From Mixophyes australis (lineage: Eukaryota > Chordata > Amphibia > Anura > Limnodynastidae), in the NCBI GenBank assembly GCA_036250195.1, contig JAVHZZ010000003.1, positions 87,189,418-87,253,417 of the forward strand: a stretch of DNA of 64,000 nt, written 5' to 3'. Of this stretch, positions 24,824 to 35,499 are shown one piece after another (position 1 is the first letter of the stretch; every line of letters begins with the position of its first letter). The translations under genes were made by a program, and so were the position numbers. The notes beneath the pieces were generated by a model. That model saw only the letters and a program-made list of their open reading frames with translations. It searched no databases and had not been told where the DNA came from.

Positions 24824-25209
24824 CCTCTGTGCTGCTGTTGACATATAAGGCTCTCATTGAGTACAGCTTTTTGCTAAATTACTTAATTTCATGCATGTCT
24901 GTGTATCCCTAATTTTGAAGAATGAATACAATACCATACTATGGACGTTAAACTTCTTAATAATATTTGCAACTGTAGTCACAAGAGCATAAAGCTGCTT
25001 AGAGATGGTCTTATAGCCTTTCCCTTTAACAAGCTTGTCTATATTTTTCTTTCTTATCTTCTCAGACAACTCTCTCTTTTGCTTTCCCTGGTCCATGTTC
25101 AGCGTGGTGCACACAATGATACCAAACAGCAGAGTGACTACTTTTTCCATTTAAATAGGATGAATTACATGTGTGATGCTAATTTCAGAAAGCAATTAGT
25201 TTAAAATAA

Positions 25210-25682
25210 AGATGCTAAGACTCGGTTTTCTGAAAACCCAGACTTAGGGGATCCAAGTAGGCTCGCGAACCTGCTCGTTACTTTCGCACGTCCTCGAATC
25301 TGAATCAAGGCAAAATGTCATTGTTGCGTTGTCAAATCTCGAGGGTTTTGGATTCCATAAGTATCTCCCTCCCCAGGAGATCCAGCTCCATTGCTCACAC
25401 AGAAACAGGGGTAGCAGTGTTCTTGTCATTCTCCAGTCTCCATTGACATCGCTCCGTGCCATTGCTCATACAGAAACAGGAGGGGTAACAGTGTTCTTGT
25501 CAATTGACAAAAATTGACTGGAAATTATTGGAAATTAATGTTATTGAGGTTAATAATAATGTAGGGAAAAAAAAGAGCCAAATTATGTTATTTTAGCAAA
25601 ATTGGATCCAAAACCAAAACATGTGAGGACGGTTTTGCCAAAACCAAAACACGAAGTTAATCCAGGAGTCAGTGAGCATCTC
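25210..25682. mobile_element. MITE with TAA target duplication
   Basis: Starts AGATGCT and ends AGCATCTC, with TAA just outside both ends (25,207-25,209 and 25,683-25,685). Inside are two near-copies of CCATTGCTCACACAGAAACA with GTGTTCTTGTCA; the reverse complement of this module recurs at 29,040-29,691. The module is non-coding. Confidence 0.6.
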
Positions 25683-26105
25683 TAATTTAAAATGTCACTA
25701 TAATCGAATTATTTATAATATTTTCTAAGGGGTACCAACAAATCTGTCCTGCCCATTTTAGAATATCTTTGGCGGATAAGCAATAATTTATCTCTTTCAC
25801 TGTTTTCTGTACTTTATTCTAAAACACACCAAAGACATGCAAGTATGCATGAAGTATACTTTATTATAATAAAATAACCACAATAGATAAAAACGTGTTT
25901 GATAAAAGTAAAGATTTACAGTCCCTCTAAGCTGCCCACAATGTAAGATTTTGGTTAATTTAAGTTAATTTAAGTAAACTTATCAACTATTGTACCTTGT
26001 GTGAGATTTTAATATATTTTAAGATCAGATGCAATCAGATCACACATGTGTTTGATAAGTTTATATATGTCAGTGTACAGATCTATTTTAAATTATACTG
26101 ATCTG

Positions 26106-26427
26106 GGCAGCACGGTGGCTTAGTGATTATCACTTCTGCCTCTCAGCACTGGATCATGAGTTCAATTCCCGACCATGGCCTTATCTGTGTGGAATTTGTT
26201 TGTTCTCCCCTTGTTCGCGTGGGTTTCCTTCGGGTGCTCCGGTTTTAAAAACATAATAGTAGGTTAATTGGCTTGTATCAATATTGACCCTAGTCTCTCT
26301 CTGTCTGTCTGTGCGTATGTTAGGGAATTTAGACTGTAAGCTCCAATGGGGCAGGGACTGATGTGAGTGAGTTATCTGTACAGCACTGCAGAATTAGTAG
26401 CGCTATATAAATAAATGATGAGAACTA
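26106..26427 (+). mobile_element. tRNA-derived SINE with L2-like 3' tail
   Basis: The head carries split pol III promoter boxes: an A-box-like TGGCTTAGTGATTATCAC and a B-box-like GAGTTCAATTCCCGACC, as in tRNA-derived SINEs. The body includes GTGGGTTTCCTTCGGGTGCT and TAGGGAATTTAGACTGTAAG. The 3' tail GCGCTATATAAATAAATGATG is shared with the L2 LINE ending at 11,527, consistent with mobilisation by that LINE's RT. Fragments of the same tail are at 10,121, 18,808 and 43,985. It is not a functional tRNA gene because the head does not fold as a complete cloverleaf. Confidence 0.9.
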
Positions 26428-26813
26428 TAAGAAGCTTGTAATGAATTAATTTCTGAAAACAAACCATTAGTATGATATGATGCTCTACCCAGTCAAAAGA
26501 AGGATCAATTTCTCCCTTAAGAGTAGTTTTATTCCAACGTAGCCAAAGTTTTTGATGGAAAGAGTGAAGCAGCATAAATGAAGTACCGTTAATGTAACAT
26601 GGCTTTTGAACACCAGTGACATACAATGACAGCTTGTCAAATCTCCCAGTTGTACTGATTTGACTGTTTGATGCGTCTCTCCTTTAGGGGCGAGCACACC
26701 TGCTGCAGGTTAACTCAGCATTGAAGAGTTCTTTGTAGGGGATGGGAAGGTCTTGTGTGGGACCACCTGTGGTATGTGACCATCTGCCTTAGCAGTGGCA
26801 TGAACACAATGTA

Positions 26814-27000
26814 CAGGGGAGGACTGGCAATTTTTTTCCCGGGGAGTGGGGGGGGGGGGGGGGGGGCAAGACTCGACTCAGGAGCCTATTAGGAACATTT
26901 TAAAGGAAAATAAATGCAGATGGCACAGTGACCCAGCCCAAGGTAGACCACTATGGGACCAGCCTGGGGGGCAGATGTCCCCCTGCCTAGCCTGCCCCTG
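26814..27000 (+). mobile_element. hAT-like MITE with perfect 8-bp target duplication
   Basis: The element begins CAGGGGAGGACTGG and ends CCTAGCCTGCCCCTG, imperfect inverted repeats opening with CAGGGG as in many hAT elements. ACAATGTA flanks it on both sides (26,806-26,813 and 27,001-27,008), an exact 8-bp duplication. A run of about 20 G lies near 26,850. It is 187 bp and non-coding. A reverse-oriented relative is at 59,792-59,965 and more distant ones at 53,274-53,448 and 2,262-2,325. Confidence 0.9.
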
Positions 27001-27370
27001 ACAATGTACAAATTTGAAGTGTCTGAAAGCTGGGAAGTATGTTTTGTGAAAGGGGTACTGTGTACTGGTTGATTTAGTGCAAAAATAAGTTTCATCTCCC
27101 TCTGTAGGTTTGTAGGTGAAATGCTGCATGTGTGTGTAGCCATATTACTATAGAGCACAGTCTGTCAACCTGTAGCACCTGTATCCAAAGGGGTACGTTA
27201 ACTTGTTTAATCTAAAGGCTAATTCAATTTTTAAAAACTTACCCCTTGTGTTACGTATACATTAAAATGCAGTACTTCCCGACCAGCTTTATTTTTCAAA
27301 ACACAACTATCCTTCTGTAACTGTAACTGCTTCATTTTTCATACAATTTGCACTTTTTGCCGGAGAGATC

Positions 27371-27844
27371 TCTCACGCTTCAAAGTAAGTAACAGCTATG
27401 GAGCCCAGGATGAGATAAAGACTGTAGATGTTTATTGATCAAAATGCAGATAAATAAATAATGCAAACCAAATAATGCTGAAACTGCACAGGAATATCGG
27501 AGATATACTGGATACTGGTTGCAAGGAATACTGCAGATACAGGATGAGTGGTTAGATGAAGAGGGATCCGGAGTAGAGATGTGAAGTCCAAGAGCACAGG
27601 AGAACCAGGAGACAAACCAAAGGGGAAAGCAGCAAAACAACAATAACCAGTACAGAAGAGGCAGAGAGGCAGGTATAAATAGAAAACACCCAGGTGCAGG
27701 AGGTAATTAGTGACACAAGTAAGCACCTCTGGTGAATAGAGGTACTGGCAGATAAACATAATGTAATAAGTCCAAAGTCCAGAAGGCAGCAGCTGTCAAT
27801 ACAAAGCAGCATGCAATGCAGAGGGCTGCAGGCAGATCCTGACA
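27371..27844 (-). mobile_element. Solo LTR of a gypsy-type retrotransposon
   Basis: On the minus strand the 474-bp unit starts TGTCAGGATCTGCC, has a TATA-like TATTTATA at 27,681-27,674 and an AATAAA polyadenylation signal at 27,436-27,431. It ends GAAGCGTGAGA, where related LTRs end GTGACA (one substitution). The flanks AGATC (27,366-27,370) and GGATC (27,845-27,849) match at 4 of 5 positions, consistent with a decayed 5-bp duplication. There is no internal region. Apparent minus-strand ORFs inside are by-products of a low-stop sequence. Confidence 0.7.
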
Positions 27845-27849
27845 GGATC

Positions 27850-28408
27850 ATTTTGTTTAGTAGAATGGCAGAAATATTTATGTCCTTATTTTTTACCCAT
27901 ATTAGGGGCCACTGGATAACCATTTGTATACATTAATGAGCACTTTTTTCAAATAAGTATAGACATAAGGCTGAACATAATAAATAAATTGTTCATAAAC
28001 TCTGCTATAGAGTAGAGTACATGGCATAATATACTGGGGGGTAGTTATAGCTGTGGAATTATAGTTGTGTAGAGTGGTGTTAGTCTGGAGGGGGATCATA
28101 GTCTAAGTGTTTAGAGATAAGCGTAGGATATATATGTTGTTTGCAGGGGGTTTAGTGGATTTGGTGTATGTACAAGTGGTAGAGCATGTAGAGGGTATAT
28201 AATATTTCAATATTTATGGGACATAGAGAGTGTAATAATAATAAACTACATGGTCTGCAAGACAATATGAGGGATTGGAGGGGGCTGCATAAAATGAATC
28301 ACAGGCAGTCATTAGGTCACAGACATGAGCACCAGGCCGTAGGCTTCTACAAACATTGCCACTTTGACTCAGTTGGACCTGCAGTTCTCCATATACTCAA
28401 ACACTTGC
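27850..28408. other. Spacer, no gene recognised
   Basis: No supported feature between the solo LTR and the next MITE. Confidence 0.5.
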
Positions 28409-28536
28409 GGGTAAATGTATCATATCCCGTTTTTTTCAACTCGCCGGGAATCGGCGAGTTGACAGCTAAAGTTTAAAGCGGCGCTGGCTTGTAAAGGCAA
28501 ACGAGATGAAAAAAACGGGATATGATACATTTACCC
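28409..28536. mobile_element. Short MITE of the GGGTAAATGTATCA family
   Basis: GGGTAAATGTATCATATCCCG at the left, less its last base, is exactly complementary to the right end, and TTTTTTTCA/TGAAAAAAA extends the arms. The interior holds an inner hairpin (AACTCGCCG / CGGCGAGTT). It is 128 bp and non-coding. Confidence 0.85.
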
Positions 28537-29039
28537 ATTGGTCTGCTACAAAGTAATACAAAGGAATGAGGTTTGTGGTCACAAGCTGACAGAGACACAG
28601 ACACTGTGACACACTGCAAAAATCGTGACAGCTCTGTCGTAAAATTAACTATAAATTCCACGGGGAAGGCCATTATCGGCAATTACATCAAATTGCAGAG
28701 ACTTCTGTAATGGCGGATTCCATCGGGGATGAATTAGTATTGTGTGAGGACGATGGACACACTGATGATGGTGAAGATGATGACAGTGTAGATTGCAGGT
28801 GCTGGGATCTAGTTGTGAGAAGGGAACTAGATGATGCTGGTATGCTTGTTAATATTTTGGGTAGAATGGAATGTTGGCAGTTTTCTGTTTTTCCATAGTA
28901 AACTTTCACTTTTATTAGAGAGGTTTTTTTTTCTTTAAAAGGTACAAGCTTTTTTTTAAACATTTTTGTTTCCCTGGCTTAAAACCACTGTGCACTTGAA
29001 CATAGGCTTTAGCAAATAACGTAGAAGGATTAGTATCAT

Positions 29040-29691
29040 CATGACTGAGACTGGAGAGTGACAAGAACAATGTGACTGAAGACTGAAGAGTGACAGAACA
29101 CTGCTACCTCTGTTTTTGTGTGACCAAAAGCACTGAGACAGAAGAGTGACAAGAACAATGTTACACTGAAGACTGGAGAGTGACAAGAACAATGTGACTG
29201 GAGACTGAAGAGTGACAAGGACACTGCCACCCCTCCTGTTTCTGTATGAGCTATGGCACAGTAGAATGTCACTGGAGACTTTTAAAAACACTGCCAGCCC
29301 TAATATTTGAATTTCTGTTTCAGCCCTAAATGCTGCCACCTCTCCTATTTCTGGACGAGCTATGGCACAGTACAATGTGACTGCAGATTTTGAAAAACAC
29401 TGACAGCCTATGATTTCTATTTCAGCAATGACTGTGAGCTATAACTCAGTAGAATGTCACTGGAGACTTTTAAGAAAACTGCCACCCCTCCTCTTTCTGG
29501 TTTAGATATTGTGCTGCCCAACTGAACTGGAGACTGCTAAGAACCGTGCTACCCCAGTTTCTCTCTACGAAATTGCACTGGAGCTTTTTCACTTCTGAGG
29601 CACACAAAAGTAACAAGCTGAGCTGGCTCGGTAGTCGGATCGGCGAATTTTGGGTGGAATCGGTTCTCGGAGAACCGAGCCCGAGCATCTC
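29040..29691. repeat. Internally repetitive element related to the MITE at 25.2 kb
   Basis: Variants of GACTGAAGAGTGACAAGAAC recur six or more times, interleaved with CTGCCACCCCTCC and TGAGCTATGGCACAGTA. These match the reverse complement of modules in 25,210-25,682. The right end, GGTTCTCGGAGAACCGAGCC then CGAGCATCTC, is a palindrome and carries the family terminus. The left end is unclear. Confidence 0.55.
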
Positions 29692-31271
29692 TATTCACAA
29701 GAACAGTTACCCCGATCCCTTATTTTTCTGATTGCTGCACTGCTGATTACTGTGACATCTACAGAATTCTGTGAGATGAACTGTGGGGATGGTAATTAAT
29801 GTACAAAGGTAAGTAAAGTAATTTCATTTGGGTTACTAGAATTCCATGTACAGCTAGGAGCTTCAATCACTGATCAGTACAAATATCAAATACATAACAA
29901 TAATCATATAGTGGCATTTTAATCTACCTTTTTTTATTACTTTAAACTGCATTCCGTTTCAGTAGTAGCCTGCATACATCTGACATACTTCCTGGTGGTA
30001 ACAATGGAAGCACAAAAATAAAGGCAATCAATAGGAATTTTGGCCACCACGTGCACTCAGTTTGCCCACTATACCATTCTACAACAAGAAATGATGTTCT
30101 CATTGGACCATTTTTGATGAAACAATGCTACCACCACAAGTTGAAATTAGCAGTCAATTGATCTGCATTTGTTCATCTGTATTAACTTGTATTTCTAATT
30201 AATACATGGATATAACAATCCAGGAATATGCGCTCACCCAAGAAATAGTTGCTCATGAAACATTAGACAGTTGAGCTGTCTTGGTGTGAAACAAAGGGTT
30301 AAACTTTCCTTTCCATTGCTGTCACTTGTACCCAACTTTAATGGACTGGGGGCAATATACTTTTTATCCCATTTATGCTCCCTATTGGCCTAATTTTCCA
30401 GTGGGCACTGGGCATGTTCAAATAAAGGTTAAGCCTGCAAGGACCCTTACTATTTCCAAGAGCCGAAATATGTTTCCCTCCATTTTTGATGTGTATGAAA
30501 TGTAGTGTACTATCTTTGAAAGAGTTGTAGCTATCCTGGTGAAGACCTATGCTCTAAATTTGTTCTGAGGACATCAGGCTTCAGAGGTGCACTAAGCACC
30601 AACTCTTGTCACTGCCTGCAGTGTGACTATTGCTCCAAAGGACCGGTTACAATCTATTTGAAGCTCCCAAAGCTTAACATACTGGTTTATCAGAGAGGAC
30701 GCCATGTTTGATTACAACTCCAGTGCAGATTTCCATTGTGGAATCCTGTTATCTGCAGACATTGTGAAGTCACAGCCAGCAGGGGGACCAAAAGCAACCA
30801 AAAGTGTGTATGTATGTCTAATGTGGAGGGGAAAGTGTGTGAACACCACATACATTCTATTATGCACCAGAACAGAAGGAGATTGCAGCTTTCCTGCCAT
30901 TTTACACCAAACAGGGATAAGACATGGTCACATTTGTCTCCTGCTGAAAATAAAGTGGGGACAGTGGAGCATGACACAGCCAAGTGGTGGCACCGACTAT
31001 AACCTGGAGTGCAGTGGACATGAGTATGCCCCTGAAACTTCAGAGGAGAGTGGTTCAGACACCACCGGCAATGCACCATTGAGCGACAGTGGAACAAAAC
31101 ATAGGTACACAGAGAAGTGTGCTATGCACAACGCTTCTCTTCCCGATGACAGCTGTATTTTAAACACTGAAAGCTGGAAAGATGATGCAGTGTCTGTCCA
31201 AAAACAGTGATGGTGCCAGGATGTATATTAAAAAGCAGTACTTCCTGTACTGTGAGAAGCCACTCTCAAAT
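29692..31271. other. Spacer with one unsupported ORF
   Basis: A 168-codon plus-strand frame at 30,704-31,210 has no recognisable domain and is overlapped by open frames on the other strand, so it is not called as a gene. Nothing else was recognised. Confidence 0.45.
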
Positions 31272-31276
31272 ATAGC

Positions 31277-32493
31277 TGTCACGAATCTGAGTAATATTTA
31301 GTGGATCCCTTGTCTCTGCCAATGAGTGGAACTCACTCAGGAGCACGGAGTCTAATGAGTAGGAGGTTTTTTGCTAGTGACCCCCGCAAGAGAGTATGGA
31401 TTTCGCTGCTCCTATCCCGCAGGTCGCGGCCTCCTGAATGAATGCTGACAGAATAATAGTGGAGCTTGAAACAACGGGTTGGTAACGGACAGTCAGAGAG
31501 ACCCTGGAAGCAAGAGCTTGATAGTCCCTGGTTCAGTGGGAATACAAATAAAGGCAGTACTGGAACATGATAACTGAATTATAGATGATACGTCAGGACA
31601 CCTGCAGATGAATACTGATACAGTACAGTTGAACCGAAGAGGTAACGGACTAGGGCTAGCTGATCTGTAGTTGGTAACTCAGAGCAACAGCAGGTAAACT
31701 AATACAGCAACAGTTCAGATGGAAGTGATGATGAGGTAGAACTAGCTGATCCGTAATTGGTAACTCGGGGCAACAGCAGAAGAATCACTGATACAGCAAC
31801 AGTTCAACGATAGCAGCAACAAAGATAGAACTAGCTGATCCAAAAGTGGTAACGCAGAGAATAGTAGGTGAATCATTGGTACAGCGGCAGTTCAAACAAG
31901 AATGGTGGTGAAGTAGAACGTAGCTGATCTGTAGGTAATAACTCGGAGCCTAGCAGACGAATCATTGGCACAGCGACAGTTCAAACAAAGGAAGAAATGG
32001 AATGGAACTGAGCTGATCCGTGAATGGTGATTCAGAACAACGGGTGAGTTACTGGTACAGCGGCAGTCCTAGCATAGAAGCAGCAGTGGCGTTGCGCTAG
32101 CTGATCCGTAGATGGTGATTTCAGAGCAGCAGCAAGGAGTACAGGTACAACAGGCAGTTCGTTAACAGCAACAGCAGAGAGAAGTTCAGCTGATCCAGAA
32201 TGTACGAGCAAGCCAAAACAGGAGAATCAGACCAAAGGAAGCCAAAATTCTATAGAGAGTGAGTAACTCGAAGAACAGTCATTGGACAGAGGAACAATGG
32301 GAGGTTTAAATAGTGCTCCAAAATACTTAGAACCAATGGGAACAGGTAGAAGGTCATAAGTGAGGGTAATAGGTAGCACATGCACAGAACCAAATACAGA
32401 TGATACCTTGATAATGAAGTTAGTAACATTGATCACCGCTTTTAGGAAGAAGGTAACAATGCTGGTACCTGTCTATGGGACCGGCGTTTGACA
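31277..32493 (-). mobile_element. Solo LTR with seven internal tandem repeats
   Basis: A 1,217-bp unit begins TGTCACGAATC and ends GGCGTTTGACA, the same TGTCA...TGACA ends as the complete chromovirus. The flanks ATAGC (31,272-31,276) and ATATC (32,494-32,498) match at 4 of 5 positions. Minus-strand orientation is set by TATTTAAA at 32,312-32,305. Between about 31,650 and 32,200 a module around AGCTGATCCGTAATTGGTAA with ACAGCAACAGTTCA recurs about seven times at 84-93-bp spacing. No internal coding region remains. Confidence 0.75.
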
Positions 32494-32499
32494 ATATCC

Positions 32500-33380
32500 C
32501 AGCACATGGTGCATGTTTATTGTATTGAGACTGAAGTAGACAGTAGACTGGACCATGAAATTTCCCAAGCACTCAAAAGAAAGATGCATGCTATTGGCAC
32601 ATCTTCGGAATAGAGGCAACTTTGCAGACAACACTGATGTGATAAGGACAGGGATTGGCATTCTGATTCCATGCTGCACAAACCAGGTTTGTGCATATAG
32701 ATGGTTAATGAAAGTCACACACACACAGTTTTTAACTAAACACAGCTTTAATATGAAAGAGTAGCAAACACAGCTTTTAAAGTGATAATGATGCAAAACA
32801 GCAGGTGATAGAGATAATACTACAATAAACAGCTTTACATAAACATAATAACACAATATACTTAGCTGCGAAGATGAATTGTTTCAGAGGATTAGTCACA
32901 GGTTTTCCAGGGCCCCCCCTCTATCGACTTCTGAGGATAAGCTGGAAAAATAAGGTTTTAGAAAAAAACAGGTCCAACAAAACAATTGCAATCTGCTCAT
33001 TAGTGAGGGTACTTCTGGTGCAGTTACAAAAGGTATATACCCTAAGAGGCACTCCTAGGACACAGAATACATTTTAGGTTATAATCATAATTGTGTTAAT
33101 CCATTGGTTAGTTAATAAATTCCAGCACCTTATCTCTAGTACTTGGGCAGTGAGCACTGACCAACACCCCAGAGAAAGTAGGCTAAGGGTCACCTGGCTA
33201 TTGGCCAATATATACATCTTCAAGCTGGCACAAACAAAGAAAATCACTAAACTAGCAGCAAAATGGCCCTGATGACTCCATTTTGTTTCTATCATTACAC
33301 ATGCAAACTTCCAGACAAAGAGATGGTTGCCAAAGGCTCCATGCACTGTGCAGCCTGCCAAGACTTGTTTGAAAGAAAAT
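32500..33380. other. Unassigned sequence, possibly an older LTR, split by the chromovirus
   Basis: Contains a short CA run at 32,717-32,728 and twin AAACACAGCTTTAA / AAACACAGCTTTTAA motifs. On the minus strand there are promoter- and polyA-like words (ATTAAAGCTGTG), which could indicate an old retroviral or other LTR interrupted at 33,385/41,870. I could not find its terminal repeats. Confidence 0.25.
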
Positions 33381-33385
33381 ACCTG
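33381..33385. repeat. Target-site duplication, left copy (ACCTG)
   Basis: ACCTG directly precedes the left LTR and is repeated directly after the right LTR at 41,870-41,874. Confidence 0.95.
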
Positions 33386-35499
33386 TGTCACGGGCACTAG
33401 GAGTCTTTACCCAGGGATCACCAGATGGTAGGCTTACCAGAGCAATGTAGATGGTAATAGCGTACTCTGGTAGCTGGGTGATCACGGAACATGAAATGAT
33501 GGCCGATGAGATGCTCAGGAAAGTCTATGACTAGCAACACTGGTAATAATGCGGTAATAATACACAAGGAACTGTATGGACAAGGCACGTGAAGGTAGTC
33601 AGTGGTCTGCGATAGCAAGTTGTACCACTGCTATAGTGAGGAGGAATGTCCAACAGAAACAAGGAGGTGATGAGAGTCAGCGGTCTGCGGGTAGCAAGTT
33701 GTACCGCTGTCTGAGTGAAGGAATGGAATCCAAGTGGAGGTATCCGGGTAGTCAGTGGTCTGCGGTAGCAAGTTGTACCACTGCTATGTGAGAGGATAAT
33801 GGAACAGGTGATACCGGAACAGGGGTCAGTGGTCTGACATCAGCAAGTTGTACCACTGAATATATATGTGAGGAGGTGCACAAGGGAAGACTGCAACACA
33901 GGATATACACAGGCACCTTATACACGATCCACAGTAATATGCACAATATAGATATATATATATATATAAATGACTGAGCAGGTCTGCAATCTAGAAAGTC
34001 TCTTGAAGTAGTCCAGCACAATGATAACACAGTCAATGATAGCAATAGACTCAGCGGATAGCAGACTCCAGAGAGAACCAAACACAGTCCAGCAAGATAT
34101 GCAATACACAGCACAGTCAATGAGAAATATGCATACCGTGGTTCAGCAGTAGCAGTCAGATGGGAATGCAGCGGTACCTGAGCGGCTGGAGGCCGACTGG
34201 ATAGGAAGTCCCTGGATAGGTGAGGCAGCGGTCTAGCAGGTGCAGAGCACAGGTGAGTAGACCAACAGGGACACGAATCCACAGGAGTCAGCAACACGTG
34301 GAACTGGACTCAGAAGGGACCCAGGAGAATGGAGATGATCCAGCAGAGGGTAGTAGATGAGATACAACTCCAATGCTGTCAGGAGGGTAGAGACCAGTGG
34401 AACACGTGAAGGCGTGGAGAGCGGATCAGCAGGAGATGGACGATAGCGCTGACCACAGCAGCAGGACTCAGCGGCACACGGAGGTAACCAGTAGCAACCA
34501 CAGGAACCAACAGCGATGGGACACAGGAGTGCAGCGCAGGCCAGGAGCTGTTGATCAAGAAGTGTAGCAGGTAGTAATGCAAGCGGCAGTCTCGAGGAAG
34601 ATACAACAGAGATGAGGTAAGTCTGCAGTGCACAGGGCAGCGGATAGGAATCAGCTGGCAGTCACGATGATGAACACAGGCGAGTTGCAAGCAGGAGACT
34701 GTAGTGCACGGAGGCAGTGGATAGTAATCAGCTGGCAGTCACGATGATGAACACAGGCGAGTTACCAGCAGGAGACTGTAGTGCACGGAGGCAGCGGATA
34801 GGAATCAGCTGGCAGTCACGATGATGAACACAGGCGAGTTGCAAGCAGGAGACTGTAGTGCACGGAGGCAGCGGATAGGAATCAGCAAACAGACTTGATG
34901 AGAAGCAGGTGAGTGAAGTAAAAGCTGGAGTGCACGGAGGCAGCGGATAGCAATGAGCAAACAGTCACATTGAAATAAAATAACGTTGAAGTGGTTTAGA
35001 AGACTGTAGTGCACGGAGGCAGCGGATAGGAATCAGCAAACAGTCACGATGATACAGTTGATGGTAGAAGTGGTATGGGAACCACAGTAGTAGAAGTGGT
35101 TTAGAAGACTGTAGTGCACGGAGGCAGCGGATAGGAATCAGCAAACAGTCACGATGATACAGTTGATGGTAGAAGTGGTATGGGAACCACAGTAATAGAA
35201 GTGGTTTGGAAACCACAGGGATAGAAGTGGTTTGGAAACCACAGGAATCAGCAGCGCTGAATACACGAGGAATACAGGAACACCTTCAGAGACTCATGGG
35301 GAATGAGACTCCAAGATCAGGCAACGTGGTGTTGACCACAGGTGCTTAATATAGGGAGTGTTGCCTGATCTGCCAATTGAGTTAAAGGGGTATACACTGA
35401 AGTATAGAAAAGGGCTGCGCATGCGCAGACCCTCAGGATGGTGGACGGCCACGGTTCCTTAATGTCCGGGAAGAGGCACTCACGGTCCGGTGAGTGACA
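33386..35499 (-). repeat. 3' LTR of the chromovirus
   Basis: 2,114 bp, TGTCACGGGCA...GGTGAGTGACA, essentially identical to the 5' LTR. It receives the pol stop codon: the last ~22 residues of Pol are encoded inside it. Two internal repeat blocks are present: four hairpin modules at 33,600-33,858, and six to seven copies of a GTAGTGCACGGAGGCAGCGG module at about 34,637-35,160. A short (TA)n lies at 33,952-33,968. Confidence 0.97.
33600..33858 (-). repeat. Four hairpin modules with covariation in R-U5 (3' LTR copy)
   Basis: Modules at 33,600-33,630, 33,678-33,709, 33,753-33,783 and 33,827-33,858 each have 7-bp arms around a loop holding the constant AGCAAGTTGT. Three modules pair CAGTGGT with ACCACTG. 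The second pairs CAGCGGT with ACCGCTG, a change on both sides that keeps the stem. The same set lies at 39,970-40,228 in the 5' LTR. Confidence 0.85.

Noticed and set aside
26106..26180. Possible functional tRNA gene
   Set aside because: It has pol III boxes, but the arms do not form a full cloverleaf and it continues into a SINE body and tail.
30704..31210. 168-codon plus-strand ORF upstream of a solo LTR
   Set aside because: No recognisable domain, no splice or promoter context, and the opposite strand is also open over most of it.
32500..33385. Clear endogenous retrovirus LTR
   Set aside because: There are polyA- and promoter-like words on the minus strand, but no terminal repeats, TSD or retroviral coding region could be found; left as unassigned.
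33418..35216. Multiple short minus-strand ORFs in the left LTR as separate genes
   Set aside because: They duplicate the leader ORFs of the right LTR and lie in repetitive, untranslated LTR sequence; only the 181-codon one is mentioned, as a low-interest observation.
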